A program made the position numbers and the translations under genes. This document shows, piece after piece, positions 29,960 to 38,546 of a stretch of 64,000 bases of DNA. Under the pieces are notes generated by a model. That model had not been told where the DNA came from. It ran no database searches and saw nothing but the letters and a program-made list of their open reading frames with translations. The DNA lies in NCBI GenBank assembly GCA_900547785.1, contig URIB01000002.1:1-64000 (forward strand), written 5' to 3'. Within the stretch, counting starts at the first letter, position 1, and each line of letters opens with the position of its first letter. This stretch comes from an uncultured Dialister sp. Lineage in GTDB: Bacteria > Bacillota > Negativicutes > Veillonellales > Dialisteraceae.

Positions 29960-30836
29960 TTCTCTTAATTATTTTTTTAGAGAAACCGTTAAGTCGCTTT
30001 TCAGAAACAGATTTATGGCTATTGCTTCTGTTTTAACAGTGACTCTTTCTATGTTTATTTTAGGCATATTTTTAAGTGCAGTTTTAAATATCAATCATAT
30101 GGCGTCTTACCTGGAAAATCAGGTTGAAATGACCGTTTATTTAAAGGACGGTCTTAAAACACAGCAAGTCATGACGGTAGGCTCCCGGTTAAAATCGCTA
30201 TCCGGACTTAAAGAGATTGCGTTCACTGACAAAGATCAAGCAATGGAAGAGTTTAGAAACCGGATGGGGGAGCAGGCAGGTCTTTTGGATTCCATCAACG
30301 GAAATCCTTTACCGGCCTCTTATCAGACATCCTTTAATTCGCCGGATGAATTGAAAATGGCGGTTAATATTGTCAGAAATTATTCTGAAGTAGAAGAGGT
30401 ACAGTATGGTCAGGATGTAATCGAACAATTATATCGAATCGCTAAAGTCATCAGAATCAGCGGGATTATCCTTATCCTGTTTTTAGCGGCCGCTGAACTG
30501 TTTATTATTTCAAATACGATCCGACTGACTGTATTTGCCCGGAGACGGGAAATTCAAATTATGAAATATGTAGGAGCCACTAATGGTTTTATTCGTTGGC
30601 CTTTTCTTTTTGAGGGAATGATTATCGGACTTATCGGTTCAACGATCGCTTCTATCTTATTGTGTCTCGGTTACAATCTTATTTTAGAAGAAATGACCGA
30701 GGCTGGACTGGTATTTTTTTCCTTGATTCCTTTTTGGCCGTTTATGCCTTATGTTTCACTATTTATATTAGCCTCCGGAATCATTATAGGCGCTTTGGGC
30801 AGTGCTATTTCTTTACGCAAATATATGAAGGTATAA
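29943..30836 (+). CDS. ftsX: Cell division protein FtsX
   Basis: Permease-like partner of FtsE. It has one N-terminal membrane helix (residues ~24–46), an extracytoplasmic loop (~50–170; EVEEVQYGQDVIEQLYRIAKV) and three C-terminal helices with the FtsX domain (LFIISNTIRLTVFARRREIQIMKYVGATNGFIRWPF). An alternative ATG at 29952 has better spacing from the AGGAGG at 29935–29940. Confidence 0.95.
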   Translation: MIAMFSSLNYFFRETVKSLFRNRFMAIASVLTVTLSMFILGIFLSAVLNINHMASYLENQVEMTVYLKDGLKTQQVMTVGSRLKSLSGLKEIAFTDKDQAMEEFRNRMGEQAGLLDSINGNPLPASYQTSFNSPDELKMAVNIVRNYSEVEEVQYGQDVIEQLYRIAKVIRISGIILILFLAAAELFIISNTIRLTVFARRREIQIMKYVGATNGFIRWPFLFEGMIIGLIGSTIASILLCLGYNLILEEMTEAGLVFFSLIPFWPFMPYVSLFILASGIIIGALGSAISLRKYMKV

Positions 30837-30839
30837 AAT

Positions 30840-31970
30840 ATGAAACGTAATCAACGCTTGATAGCGATGTTGGCATACGGGCTTTTACTGGTTTCAGTTT
30901 CCACCATATCAATGGCAGATGACTTAAATGATAAATTGCAAAATTTACAAGAACAAATCAATGAATCCCGTGTTCAGCAGGAAAATTGGCAAGTTGTTAT
31001 TAATGAAATTACAGAAAAGCTGAAAATTATCCAGGTAGAATTAAACGAAGCTGCCGAAAGACTCCGTTCCATACAAAATGAACAGAAAGCCATTAATAAA
31101 CAAATTAAGCAAATGGAGGAAGAAATCCGAAAAGCCGAAATTCATTTAAAGCAACGTCAGGATATTCTCAACAAACGGGTTCGTTCTATTTATATGCACG
31201 GACAACTAAGCTATCTTGAAGTCATTACAGGAGCTAAAAGCTTCAGTGATTTTGCCAACCGACTTGAATTATTGAAAAGAATCATTCATTCTGATTTTAA
31301 GCTTATTCAAGAAATACAAAAGCAGAAAGCGCTTATAGAAGCAAAAAAAGATGAATTGCAACAGAAAAAAAATAAATTGGATGCCTTAGCAGAAGAAGCA
31401 AAAAAAGCAGAAAACCAGATTCGTGCAAAAAAAGAAGAACAGCAACAGATTATGAATGAAGCTAAGCGGCAAAAGGATGCTGCTGCCGCTATGGAAGCGG
31501 ATTTAATTGCAGAAAGCAATAATGTTCGTCGATTGATTCAGGCTCGTTCAGGTTCTTTACAAGGAGAGGGAACCGTTGTTCAGGGAAGCGGAACCTTTAT
31601 TTGGCCATGTAACGGTCCTATTACGTCCCCGTTCGGCTATAGAACCCATCCTATATTTGGAACTACGATTTATCATGCCGGTATGGATATCGGTGTTGAT
31701 TACGGTACACCCATTCATGCAGCAGACGGCGGGACCGTTATCTTGGCAGGCTGGTGCGGCGGATATGGAAATGCCGTTATTATTGACCACGGAAACGGTT
31801 TACAAACATTATATGGACATAACACTTCCGTTGCCGTTTCAGAAGGCCAGGCGGTTTCCCAAGGAGAAGTCATTGCCTATGCAGGTTCTACCGGATACTC
31901 TACCGGACCGCATTGCCATTTTGAAGTCAGAGAAAACGGAGAAGCCGTTGATCCCATGGGATACTTATGA
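30840..31970 (+). CDS. Murein hydrolase activator / M23 peptidase with coiled coil (EnvC-like)
   Basis: Exported protein with a signal peptide (residues ~8–25), a long coiled coil (~28–235) and a C-terminal LytM/M23 domain. The zinc ligands are present (HAGMDIGVDYGTP for H and D; GPHCHFEV for HxH), so it is probably a working endopeptidase, unlike E. coli EnvC with its degenerate site. Position after ftsEX suggests it is the hydrolase that FtsEX gates at the septum. It overlaps ctpA by 4 bases. Confidence 0.92.
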   Translation: MKRNQRLIAMLAYGLLLVSVSTISMADDLNDKLQNLQEQINESRVQQENWQVVINEITEKLKIIQVELNEAAERLRSIQNEQKAINKQIKQMEEEIRKAEIHLKQRQDILNKRVRSIYMHGQLSYLEVITGAKSFSDFANRLELLKRIIHSDFKLIQEIQKQKALIEAKKDELQQKKNKLDALAEEAKKAENQIRAKKEEQQQIMNEAKRQKDAAAAMEADLIAESNNVRRLIQARSGSLQGEGTVVQGSGTFIWPCNGPITSPFGYRTHPIFGTTIYHAGMDIGVDYGTPIHAADGGTVILAGWCGGYGNAVIIDHGNGLQTLYGHNTSVAVSEGQAVSQGEVIAYAGSTGYSTGPHCHFEVRENGEAVDPMGYL

Positions 31971-33118
31971 TGCGTATGAAAACAAAGATAAATATCCTGC
32001 AAATTATTTATTGGGTGGGTTCCGTTATTTTATCGTCATTTTTAATTCTTCTTATCGGTATATATTCATTGACTGATAATCCGAAAGCGGCATTACAATT
32101 TATGCTGAACTACCGAATCATCAAGGAAAACTATTTCCGTACAATACCTGATGAAAGACTTTTTGAGAATGCTACATTGGGAATGATTTCCTCTTTAGAT
32201 GATCCATACTCCACTTTACTTTCCGGGAAGAATTTTGATTTCTTTCAGCAATCAACCAGTGGAGAATATGGCGGAATCGGAGTGGTTATCGGTAAAAATT
32301 CTGATGGCGGTATTTATATTTTATCTGTATTTCCGAATAGCAGTGCTGAAAAAAACGGCTTACAAGCGGAGGATAAAATTATCTCGGTAGATGGGGAGAT
32401 ACTCTCCGTGGCAGAGTTGGAAGATATTTCCAAGCGTTTAAGAGGGAAAGCGGGTACTCATGTACAGATTGAAATAAAGCGTGGCGATGAAAATTTATGC
32501 TTTGATGTAGAGCGGTCCAATATTATCATGCCTACCGTTCAAAGTAACATCATAAAAAATGATATAGGATACATTCACATTTATTCCTTTACCAAACATA
32601 CACCGGAAGAGCTGTCCGACCAACTAAACGTCTTAAAGAGTGACGGAGTACAGAAGTTAATTATAGATTTGCGTATGAATCCGGGTGGACTGGTTGATAG
32701 TGTTGTATCGGTAGCCAATCAATTATTAACTGCGGGAACGATAGTCAGCTATCACACTAAAAACGGACATATAAAAGAATTTAATATTGAGGGAACAGAT
32801 CGGGTCATGCCGATGGTCATTCTGATTGACGAACATAGTGCCAGTGCTTCAGAAATTTTGGCGGGAGCTGTACAGGACAAAAGAGAAGGCACGGTCATTG
32901 GAAAAACAAGTTACGGAAAAGGAACGGTACAAACGGTTATACAAAATGGAGATCGTTCTGCTTTAAAAATTTCTATTGCCGAATACAGAACTGCGGCGGG
33001 ACGAATCATTGACAAAGTGGGCATCATTCCCGATATAGAAGTCGAACAAACGGGACGTGTTTTTGATAAAAACAATGATAGTGTAGTAAAAAAAGCCGTC
33101 GAAATTTTAGAGAAATAA
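31967..33118 (+). CDS. ctpA: Carboxy-terminal processing protease (S41, CtpA type)
   Basis: Membrane-anchored serine protease with an N-terminal helix (residues ~10–30), a PDZ domain (~85–170; GGIGVVIGKNSDGGIYILSV) and the S41 catalytic domain. The catalytic Ser lies in EHSASASEILAGAV and the Lys in GKTSYGKGTVQ. It is 383 aa. Last gene of the secA operon, followed by a terminator. FtsEX, M23 peptidase and CtpA together form an envelope-remodelling set. Confidence 0.95.
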   Translation: MMRMKTKINILQIIYWVGSVILSSFLILLIGIYSLTDNPKAALQFMLNYRIIKENYFRTIPDERLFENATLGMISSLDDPYSTLLSGKNFDFFQQSTSGEYGGIGVVIGKNSDGGIYILSVFPNSSAEKNGLQAEDKIISVDGEILSVAELEDISKRLRGKAGTHVQIEIKRGDENLCFDVERSNIIMPTVQSNIIKNDIGYIHIYSFTKHTPEELSDQLNVLKSDGVQKLIIDLRMNPGGLVDSVVSVANQLLTAGTIVSYHTKNGHIKEFNIEGTDRVMPMVILIDEHSASASEILAGAVQDKREGTVIGKTSYGKGTVQTVIQNGDRSALKISIAEYRTAAGRIIDKVGIIPDIEVEQTGRVFDKNNDSVVKKAVEILEK

Positions 33119-33121
33119 TAT

Positions 33122-33167
33122 AAAATCGCAGCAAATTTCAAAAAGATAATTTGTATGCGGTTTTTAT
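33122..33167 (+). terminator. Terminator of the secA–ctpA operon
   Basis: Two-part stem AAAATCGCA / TGCGGTTTT and CAAATT / AATTTG separated by small bulges, followed by TTTATTTATAA. Confidence 0.8.
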
Positions 33168-33182
33168 TTATAATTGATTTCC

Positions 33183-33211
33183 ATGACAGACTGTTTTATT
33201 TTTTGTATAAT
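33183..33211 (+). promoter_or_regulatory. Promoter of the obg operon
   Basis: ATGACA (33183–33188), 17 bases, consensus TATAAT (33206–33211), about 48 bases upstream of the obg ATG. Confidence 0.7.
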
Positions 33212-33258
33212 AAGGAACAAGCAATTTAAAATATGTAGTTGTGTACGTTGAGGAAATT

Positions 33259-34560
33259 ATGTTCATAGATAAAGCAAAAATTACGATTATATCCGGAGCC
33301 GGCGGAGATGGGATTGTAGCATTCCGGCGTGAGAAATATGTTCCCCGCGGAGGCCCCAGCGGCGGGGATGGAGGCAAGGGCGGATCCGTCTACTTGAAAG
33401 CCAACAGCGAATTGAATACCTTAATTCATTTCAGGCGAAAAAGAAAATTTACCGCAGAAAAAGGAGAAAATGGCGGCGCAAAAGAAATGTATGGAAAAGG
33501 CGGGAAAGATATTATCATTGATGTACCGTTAGGGACGATGGTCTATGATAATGAAACCGATGAACTCCTGGCGGATATGGTACATCAAGCGCAGACGGTT
33601 CTTATTGCCAAAGGCGGAAAAGGCGGACGGGGGAATACTCATTTTGCAACCAGTGCGGTTCGTGCACCTACTTATGCAGAAAAAGGTGAGCCGGGAGAAT
33701 CAAAAGAAGTCCGTTTAGAGCTGAAAGTTCTTGCTGATGTTGGGCTCATCGGCTTTCCCAGTGTGGGAAAATCCAGCTTAATAAGAAAAGTATCCGCTGC
33801 CCGTCCGGAAGTGGCAGCTTATCACTTTACCACTCTTACTCCCAGCCTTGGTGTTGTAAATTTAGATGAAACAAGAAGTTTTGTTATGGCAGATATTCCC
33901 GGACTTATAGAAGGGGCCAGTGAAGGCGTCGGTTTGGGCCATGAATTTTTGCGTCATGTTGAACGAAGCAAAGTATTGATTCATGTACTGGATATTGCCG
34001 GCAGTGAAGGGCGGGATCCGTTATCGGATTTTGAAATCATCAACAATGAGCTTGAAATTTATAGTCCTGCATTGGCAAAGAAAAAACAAATCGTTGCCGG
34101 AAATAAAATTGATTTAATAACCGATTCAACGGTTCTGGAGCAATTAAAACACAAAATAGAATCGAAAGGATATGCTTTCTTCCCCATTTGTACTTTAACA
34201 GGGGAAGGAATTAAAGCATTGCTTGAAAAAGCATGGATTATATTGCAAGAAACAGAAGCTGTCACTTTTTATACACCGGAGAAGGCGGTCGTCTATGAAA
34301 TGCCGCAAAATGAATTTAAAGTTGAAAAAGACGGTCAAGTCTACTCTGTTACAGGAAAACGGGTTGAGAAACTGGTTGCCATGACTGATTTTGATAATTC
34401 CGTTTCTCTTCGCCGATTTAACAAGGCCTGGAAGTTCATGGGCTTGGATAAGTTATTAAAAAAAGAAGGGATCAAAGAGGGCGATACGGTAAATCTTTAT
34501 GGGATAGAGTTTTCGTTCTCGGAAAAAAACTCGTCTTTTGAAGAAAGTGGGAATGATTAA
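33259..34560 (+). CDS. obg: GTPase Obg (CgtA)
   Basis: Essential GTPase of late 50S assembly and stress signalling. The glycine-rich OBG fold at the N-terminus (GGDGIVAFRREKYVPRGGPSGGDGG) is followed by the G domain (GFPSVGKSSLIRKVSAARPEVAAYHFTTLTP; DIPGLIEGAS; GNKID) and the C-terminal OCT domain (~340–425). ATG 33259 follows GAGGA; the upstream in-frame GTG at 33241 has no ribosome site. It is 433 aa. Confidence 0.97.
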   Translation: MFIDKAKITIISGAGGDGIVAFRREKYVPRGGPSGGDGGKGGSVYLKANSELNTLIHFRRKRKFTAEKGENGGAKEMYGKGGKDIIIDVPLGTMVYDNETDELLADMVHQAQTVLIAKGGKGGRGNTHFATSAVRAPTYAEKGEPGESKEVRLELKVLADVGLIGFPSVGKSSLIRKVSAARPEVAAYHFTTLTPSLGVVNLDETRSFVMADIPGLIEGASEGVGLGHEFLRHVERSKVLIHVLDIAGSEGRDPLSDFEIINNELEIYSPALAKKKQIVAGNKIDLITDSTVLEQLKHKIESKGYAFFPICTLTGEGIKALLEKAWIILQETEAVTFYTPEKAVVYEMPQNEFKVEKDGQVYSVTGKRVEKLVAMTDFDNSVSLRRFNKAWKFMGLDKLLKKEGIKEGDTVNLYGIEFSFSEKNSSFEESGND

Positions 34561-34856
34561 TGCTTACAGGAAAACAAAAACAATATTTAAAGGGAATCGC
34601 AACTTCTTTTCCTGCCGTTGTACAAATCGGAAAAGACGGATTAACGGATTCGGTCATAAAAAGTGTATCTGATGTATTGGAAGCACGGGAGCTTATTAAA
34701 GTTAAAATAAATCAAAACTCTATGGAAGACGTAAGAAACGCAGCTGTACTTCTTTCAGAAAAACTTCACTCTGAAATCGTACAAATTATCGGAAGAAATT
34801 GTATCTTGTTTAAACAAAAAAAGGAAGACAAAAAATCCCATTATGAGCTTCCTTAA
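34560..34856 (+). CDS. yhbY: Ribosome assembly RNA-binding protein YhbY (CRM domain)
   Basis: Small 98-aa CRM-domain protein associated with pre-50S particles. It begins LTGKQKQYLKGIATSFPAVVQIGKDGLTDSVI and includes the VKINQNS and IIGRNCILFK strands of the family. It starts on the last base of obg, a common pairing of two large-subunit assembly factors. Confidence 0.94.
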   Translation: MLTGKQKQYLKGIATSFPAVVQIGKDGLTDSVIKSVSDVLEARELIKVKINQNSMEDVRNAAVLLSEKLHSEIVQIIGRNCILFKQKKEDKKSHYELP

Positions 34857-34868
34857 AACGAGGGCGGT

Positions 34869-35969
34869 ATGAAGAGAATCGTTGTTAAAGTCGGAACCAG
34901 TTCTTTAATTTACCCAAACGGGGAAGCTAACATCCGTTTTATCGATTATTTAGCACGACAAATCTCCGATCTCAGAAACAGGAATTTAGAAGTTATTTTG
35001 GTTTCTTCCGGAGCAATCGGTGTAGGGCTTCCGGTTTTAGGTTTTAAGAAAAAACCGGATTATATTCCTTATAAACAAGCCATTGCAGCAGTGGGTCAAA
35101 ATGTTCTTATGAATCTATACTCCAAAATGTTTCAGGATTACGGGCAAACGGTAGGACAACTTCTTTTTACAAAAGGAGATGCTTTAAACAGCAAAAGGTA
35201 CATGCATATGAAAGGTGCTGTTTCCGCTTTGTTTGAATTGGGGGTGATTCCTGTTGTCAATGAAAATGATGCGGTAAGTACCGATGAAATAAAAATAGGA
35301 GATAATGATACTTTATCCGCCATGGTTGCCAGTATAGCGGAAGCGGATTTATTAATTATCCTCTCTGACATTCAGGGATTGTACACTGATGATCCGAGAA
35401 AAAATAGCAATGCCGAATTAATCCATGAGGTTCCGAAATTTTCCAGGAATTTATTTAAAATAGCCGGAGATGCAGGAACTCCGGGAGGTACCGGAGGAAT
35501 GTATACAAAGCTCCAAGCCGCTGAAATATGTGTTCATTCCGGCATTGACATGATCATTGCGGAAAGTAAAATCCCCGGAGTTTTGGAGAAAATTGTGGAT
35601 GGACAACCTGTCGGTACTTTTTTTAAAGCGGAAAACGTACATCCCCAAATGAAGCGGCGGGAGATCATTATCGGCTCTGCAGTGAGAGGAAAAATCTTTG
35701 TAGATCAAGGCTGCAAAGATGCTTTGCTTCATAAAGGTTCCAGCTTACTTCCTGTCGGAATTGTTGCCGTATCCGGAGATTTTGATGAAGGGGACACCGT
35801 ATCCATTTATTTCGGCGAAGAAGAAATTGCAAGAGGAATCACTCATTACAGTAAAGACGATATCCTAAAAATTAAAGGGGTACATACAGGAGAATTACTA
35901 AAAAGATTGGGGTATCCCGCACCATATGATACTGTGATTCATCGAGATAATTTGTTTGTGATGTATTGA
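34869..35969 (+). CDS. proB: Glutamate 5-kinase
   Basis: First step of proline synthesis. The amino-acid kinase domain begins RIVVKVGTSSLIYPNGEAN and contains SSGAIGVGLPVLGF, NENDAVST and GTGGMYTKLQAAEI. A C-terminal PUA domain (~275–360) completes the usual 366-aa form. GAGGGCGGT lies before the ATG. proA is not adjacent here; a small ORF and nadD follow. Confidence 0.96.
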   Translation: MKRIVVKVGTSSLIYPNGEANIRFIDYLARQISDLRNRNLEVILVSSGAIGVGLPVLGFKKKPDYIPYKQAIAAVGQNVLMNLYSKMFQDYGQTVGQLLFTKGDALNSKRYMHMKGAVSALFELGVIPVVNENDAVSTDEIKIGDNDTLSAMVASIAEADLLIILSDIQGLYTDDPRKNSNAELIHEVPKFSRNLFKIAGDAGTPGGTGGMYTKLQAAEICVHSGIDMIIAESKIPGVLEKIVDGQPVGTFFKAENVHPQMKRREIIIGSAVRGKIFVDQGCKDALLHKGSSLLPVGIVAVSGDFDEGDTVSIYFGEEEIARGITHYSKDDILKIKGVHTGELLKRLGYPAPYDTVIHRDNLFVMY

Positions 35970-35983
35970 TTGAATAAAATACA

Positions 35984-36139
35984 ATGAAGCTTTCTTATAA
36001 AATTAACAGACTGATCTATTACTACAAACACACCCCAAAAGGACAATTTGAGTGGAAACATATTTGTCAGTTTATTTATTTGATTTCAGCGTGTGTTATT
36101 TTTTTTGAAATGGTACTGTATGTATGGAAAAACGTATAG
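35984..36139 (+). CDS. Possible 51-aa membrane protein between proB and nadD
   Basis: ATG 35984 opens a 51-codon frame that fills the proB–nadD gap and ends 16 bases inside nadD. The N-terminal half is basic and aromatic (KLSYKINRLIYYYKH). The C-terminal half is one hydrophobic segment (FIYLISACVIFFEMVLYVW) that could cross the membrane. No good ribosome site is visible at its start, which weakens the case. nadD also lacks one, so translation through this frame could couple nadD. The family is not recognised. Confidence 0.4.
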   Translation: MKLSYKINRLIYYYKHTPKGQFEWKHICQFIYLISACVIFFEMVLYVWKNV

Positions 36140-36735
36140 GAATATTTGGCGGCTCTTTTAACCCTATTCACATTGGACATTTAATTATTGCGGAATCCGC
36201 TTGGCGTGAATTTAATTTGGAGAAAGTCATTTTTATCCCAACGGGGGATACTCCTCATAAAAGTATGAATCACATAGACAAAACAGACCGGTTTGAAATG
36301 GTTAAACAGGCAATTCGTGGGAATACACACTTTTCGATTTCACCTATTGAAATTAAAAGAAGCGGACCTTCTTATACAGTAGATACCATTCATGAAATAA
36401 AGCAAGAATTACATAGAGATTATCACCTCTATTTTATTGCCGGAACAGATGCGGTTGCTGATTTACCGCATTGGAAGTATAACAGAGAACTTTTAAACTC
36501 CTGTCACTTTATTTGTGCAAGCCGTCCGGGCAGCCTCAAAGAAATGGAACGTTCTGTGAATTATTTCGGAGAACTTGGAAAGAAGAAAATTCATTTTTTA
36601 AAGACTCCGGAGTTAGAAATTTCATCAACAGTTTTAAGAGAATGGATTAAGATCGGCCACTCTGTAAAATACATGATTCCAGATTCGGTCATTCAATATA
36701 TAAATGAACATAATCTTTACAGAGGTATCGAATGA
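36124..36735 (+). CDS. nadD: Nicotinate-nucleotide adenylyltransferase
   Basis: Forms NaAD from NaMN and ATP in NAD synthesis. The nucleotidyltransferase motif GGSFNPIHIGHL is near residues 8–19, and the second motif ISSTVLRE is near the C-terminus. It is 203 aa. There is no clear ribosome site in front of ATG 36124. It overlaps yqeK by 4 bases (ATGA). The nadD–yqeK–LCP–rsfS order is typical of Firmicutes. Confidence 0.95.
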   Translation: MEKRIGIFGGSFNPIHIGHLIIAESAWREFNLEKVIFIPTGDTPHKSMNHIDKTDRFEMVKQAIRGNTHFSISPIEIKRSGPSYTVDTIHEIKQELHRDYHLYFIAGTDAVADLPHWKYNRELLNSCHFICASRPGSLKEMERSVNYFGELGKKKIHFLKTPELEISSTVLREWIKIGHSVKYMIPDSVIQYINEHNLYRGIE

Positions 36736-37304
36736 AACTTGAAGATATAAAAAAAGATTTAGAGAAAAGATTATCAAAAAGACGTTTTATCCATTCTTCC
36801 GGAGTAGCAGCTTCTGCTGTTACACTGGCAGAAAGATATGGTGCTGATCCTGATCAGGCGTTGTTGGCAGGATGGATTCATGATTGTGCTAAGGAATTAT
36901 CCTTGAAGGAAATGCAGGAAATAGTTGATAGCCATGGCATGAAAGTAGATATATTTTTGCGGAACAGTCGTGCACTCTTGCATGGACCGGCAGGAAGCAT
37001 TTTGGCGCAGACACGATATAAAATTAATGTTCCGGAAGTACATAACGCTATTTACTATCACACAACCGGACGCCCACATATGCATCTGTTGGAGAAAATA
37101 ATTTTTCTTGCAGATTATATAGAACCAAATAGAAACTTTCCGGATGTTGATATACTTCGCAAAAAAGCGGAAGTAAATTTAGAAGACGCTCTATTAGCGG
37201 CATACAATTCTACAATCAGCCATCTTTTGTCGGAAAATAAATATATTTATGATTTGACATTTGCAGGTCGAAATGATTTAGTTATGAAACTGGGATATAA
37301 ATGA
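36732..37304 (+). CDS. yqeK: HD-domain protein YqeK (symmetrical Ap4A hydrolase family)
   Basis: HD-superfamily phosphohydrolase; characterised YqeK enzymes split diadenosine tetraphosphate into two ADP. Metal ligands are visible as H in RFIHSSGVA, the HD pair in GWIHDCAKE and H in LLHGPAG and YHTTGRP. It is 190 aa. It overlaps both neighbours by 4 bases. Confidence 0.92.
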   Translation: MKLEDIKKDLEKRLSKRRFIHSSGVAASAVTLAERYGADPDQALLAGWIHDCAKELSLKEMQEIVDSHGMKVDIFLRNSRALLHGPAGSILAQTRYKINVPEVHNAIYYHTTGRPHMHLLEKIIFLADYIEPNRNFPDVDILRKKAEVNLEDALLAAYNSTISHLLSENKYIYDLTFAGRNDLVMKLGYK

Positions 37305-38179
37305 AAAAGATAAAAGGGAAACGTAAAATCCGTTACGGAAAACTGCTTATATTCTTAATCATTGTTTTTATGCTTTTATTTTTAGCATCCTTGGCAATTA
37401 GACAGGGATATAACTATGCTGTAAATTATTTTTCTTTTGACAATAATGACCAACCATCCTATTATTTATTGGTTGGTATTGATAATCAAGCTGTACCGGA
37501 GGCAGACGCCGTTATCATTGCGGCACTGAATCACAAAAAAGAAGAACTGACGTTGATTTCGATTCCCGGTAACACTTTGATCAATAAAGACGAAAATAAA
37601 CCGCTCCTATTAAAAGAATCTTATAAGGAAAGCAGCATAGAAACAACCAGAAGTGCTGTAGAAAACTTACTCCATATACGGATCAATCATTATGCGGTCT
37701 TTGATTATAATTCATTCCAAACCGTACTTGATAAGGTGAGTCCCGTTGATTTATATTTGGAAAAAATGATGAATCATGATAATGAAGAGGGCGAGTCTGA
37801 AATATTTTTACATCAAGGCTATCAGTCATTGGATACGAATCAAAGTCTTGCATACTTACGGTATGTTGATGAAACAGACGGAGAAATCGGGCGTATCCAG
37901 AGAGAACAACGATTTTTAAAGCACTTGTTAATCAATTTACAAAAAAATACTGCATTGTTTAACTGGGGACTGTCCAGATATTATTGGTCTGCTTATGACA
38001 CCAACTTGAGCAATTCCGACGTAGGGGATCTGGTCTATGATATAACAAACTTTTCGATTCAAAATTGTCGGTTTCTTATCTTGCCGGGGGAAATGCAAAG
38101 AGTTAGAAATCAGGAAATCTGGGTCACCAATCCGGTAGGTATTCAAAAAACTATTGCATTAACATTAAATGAAGAGTAA
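37301..38179 (+). CDS. LytR-CpsA-Psr (LCP) domain protein with altered active site
   Basis: Membrane-anchored protein (helix ~15–35) with an LCP fold; family members ligate anionic polymers to peptidoglycan. The fold is recognisable from YYLLVGIDN, EELTLISIPGNT and SLAYLRYVDETDGEIGRIQREQRFL. The conserved ISIPRDT motif reads ISIPGNT here, losing the Arg that binds the lipid-linked diphosphate. The later Arg residues (GRIQREQRF) remain. It may be a weak or regulatory LCP. 292 aa. It sits between yqeK and rsfS, its usual place. Confidence 0.85.
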   Translation: MKKIKGKRKIRYGKLLIFLIIVFMLLFLASLAIRQGYNYAVNYFSFDNNDQPSYYLLVGIDNQAVPEADAVIIAALNHKKEELTLISIPGNTLINKDENKPLLLKESYKESSIETTRSAVENLLHIRINHYAVFDYNSFQTVLDKVSPVDLYLEKMMNHDNEEGESEIFLHQGYQSLDTNQSLAYLRYVDETDGEIGRIQREQRFLKHLLINLQKNTALFNWGLSRYYWSAYDTNLSNSDVGDLVYDITNFSIQNCRFLILPGEMQRVRNQEIWVTNPVGIQKTIALTLNEE

Positions 38180-38195
38180 ATACAAGGAGGGCATT

Positions 38196-38546
38196 ATGGA
38201 AAAAACGATTGAAATAATATGTAAAGCTTTATCAGATAAAAAAGGGGTATTGATTAAAGTGTTGAATGTCAGAGACTTGACATCTATTGCCGATTACTTC
38301 GTGTTATCCTCCACTATGAATAAAAAGCAGGCACAGGCGGCCGCTGATGAAGTAGAAGAAAAATTAAAAGAAATTGGTGTTTCTCCGCTTAGAAAGGAAG
38401 GCTATCGGGAAGGGGATTGGATTCTTCTTGACTTCGGTGATGTAGTTGTTCATATATTTACAGATCAGGAACGAACTCACTATGATTTTGATACGTTATG
38501 GAAAGATGCTCCCACCCAAGATTATACGGATAGTAATGAAAAATGA
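38196..38546 (+). CDS. rsfS: Ribosome silencing factor RsfS
   Basis: Binds uL14 on the 50S subunit and blocks subunit joining under starvation. The 116-aa protein has the family blocks VLNVRDLTSIADYFVLSS, QAAADEVEEKL, EGYREGDWILLDFGDVVVHIF and the terminal YDFDTLW. ATG 38196 has AAGGAGG 6 bases upstream; the frame from 38169 overlaps the LCP gene and is less likely. Confidence 0.95.
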   Translation: MEKTIEIICKALSDKKGVLIKVLNVRDLTSIADYFVLSSTMNKKQAQAAADEVEEKLKEIGVSPLRKEGYREGDWILLDFGDVVVHIFTDQERTHYDFDTLWKDAPTQDYTDSNEK

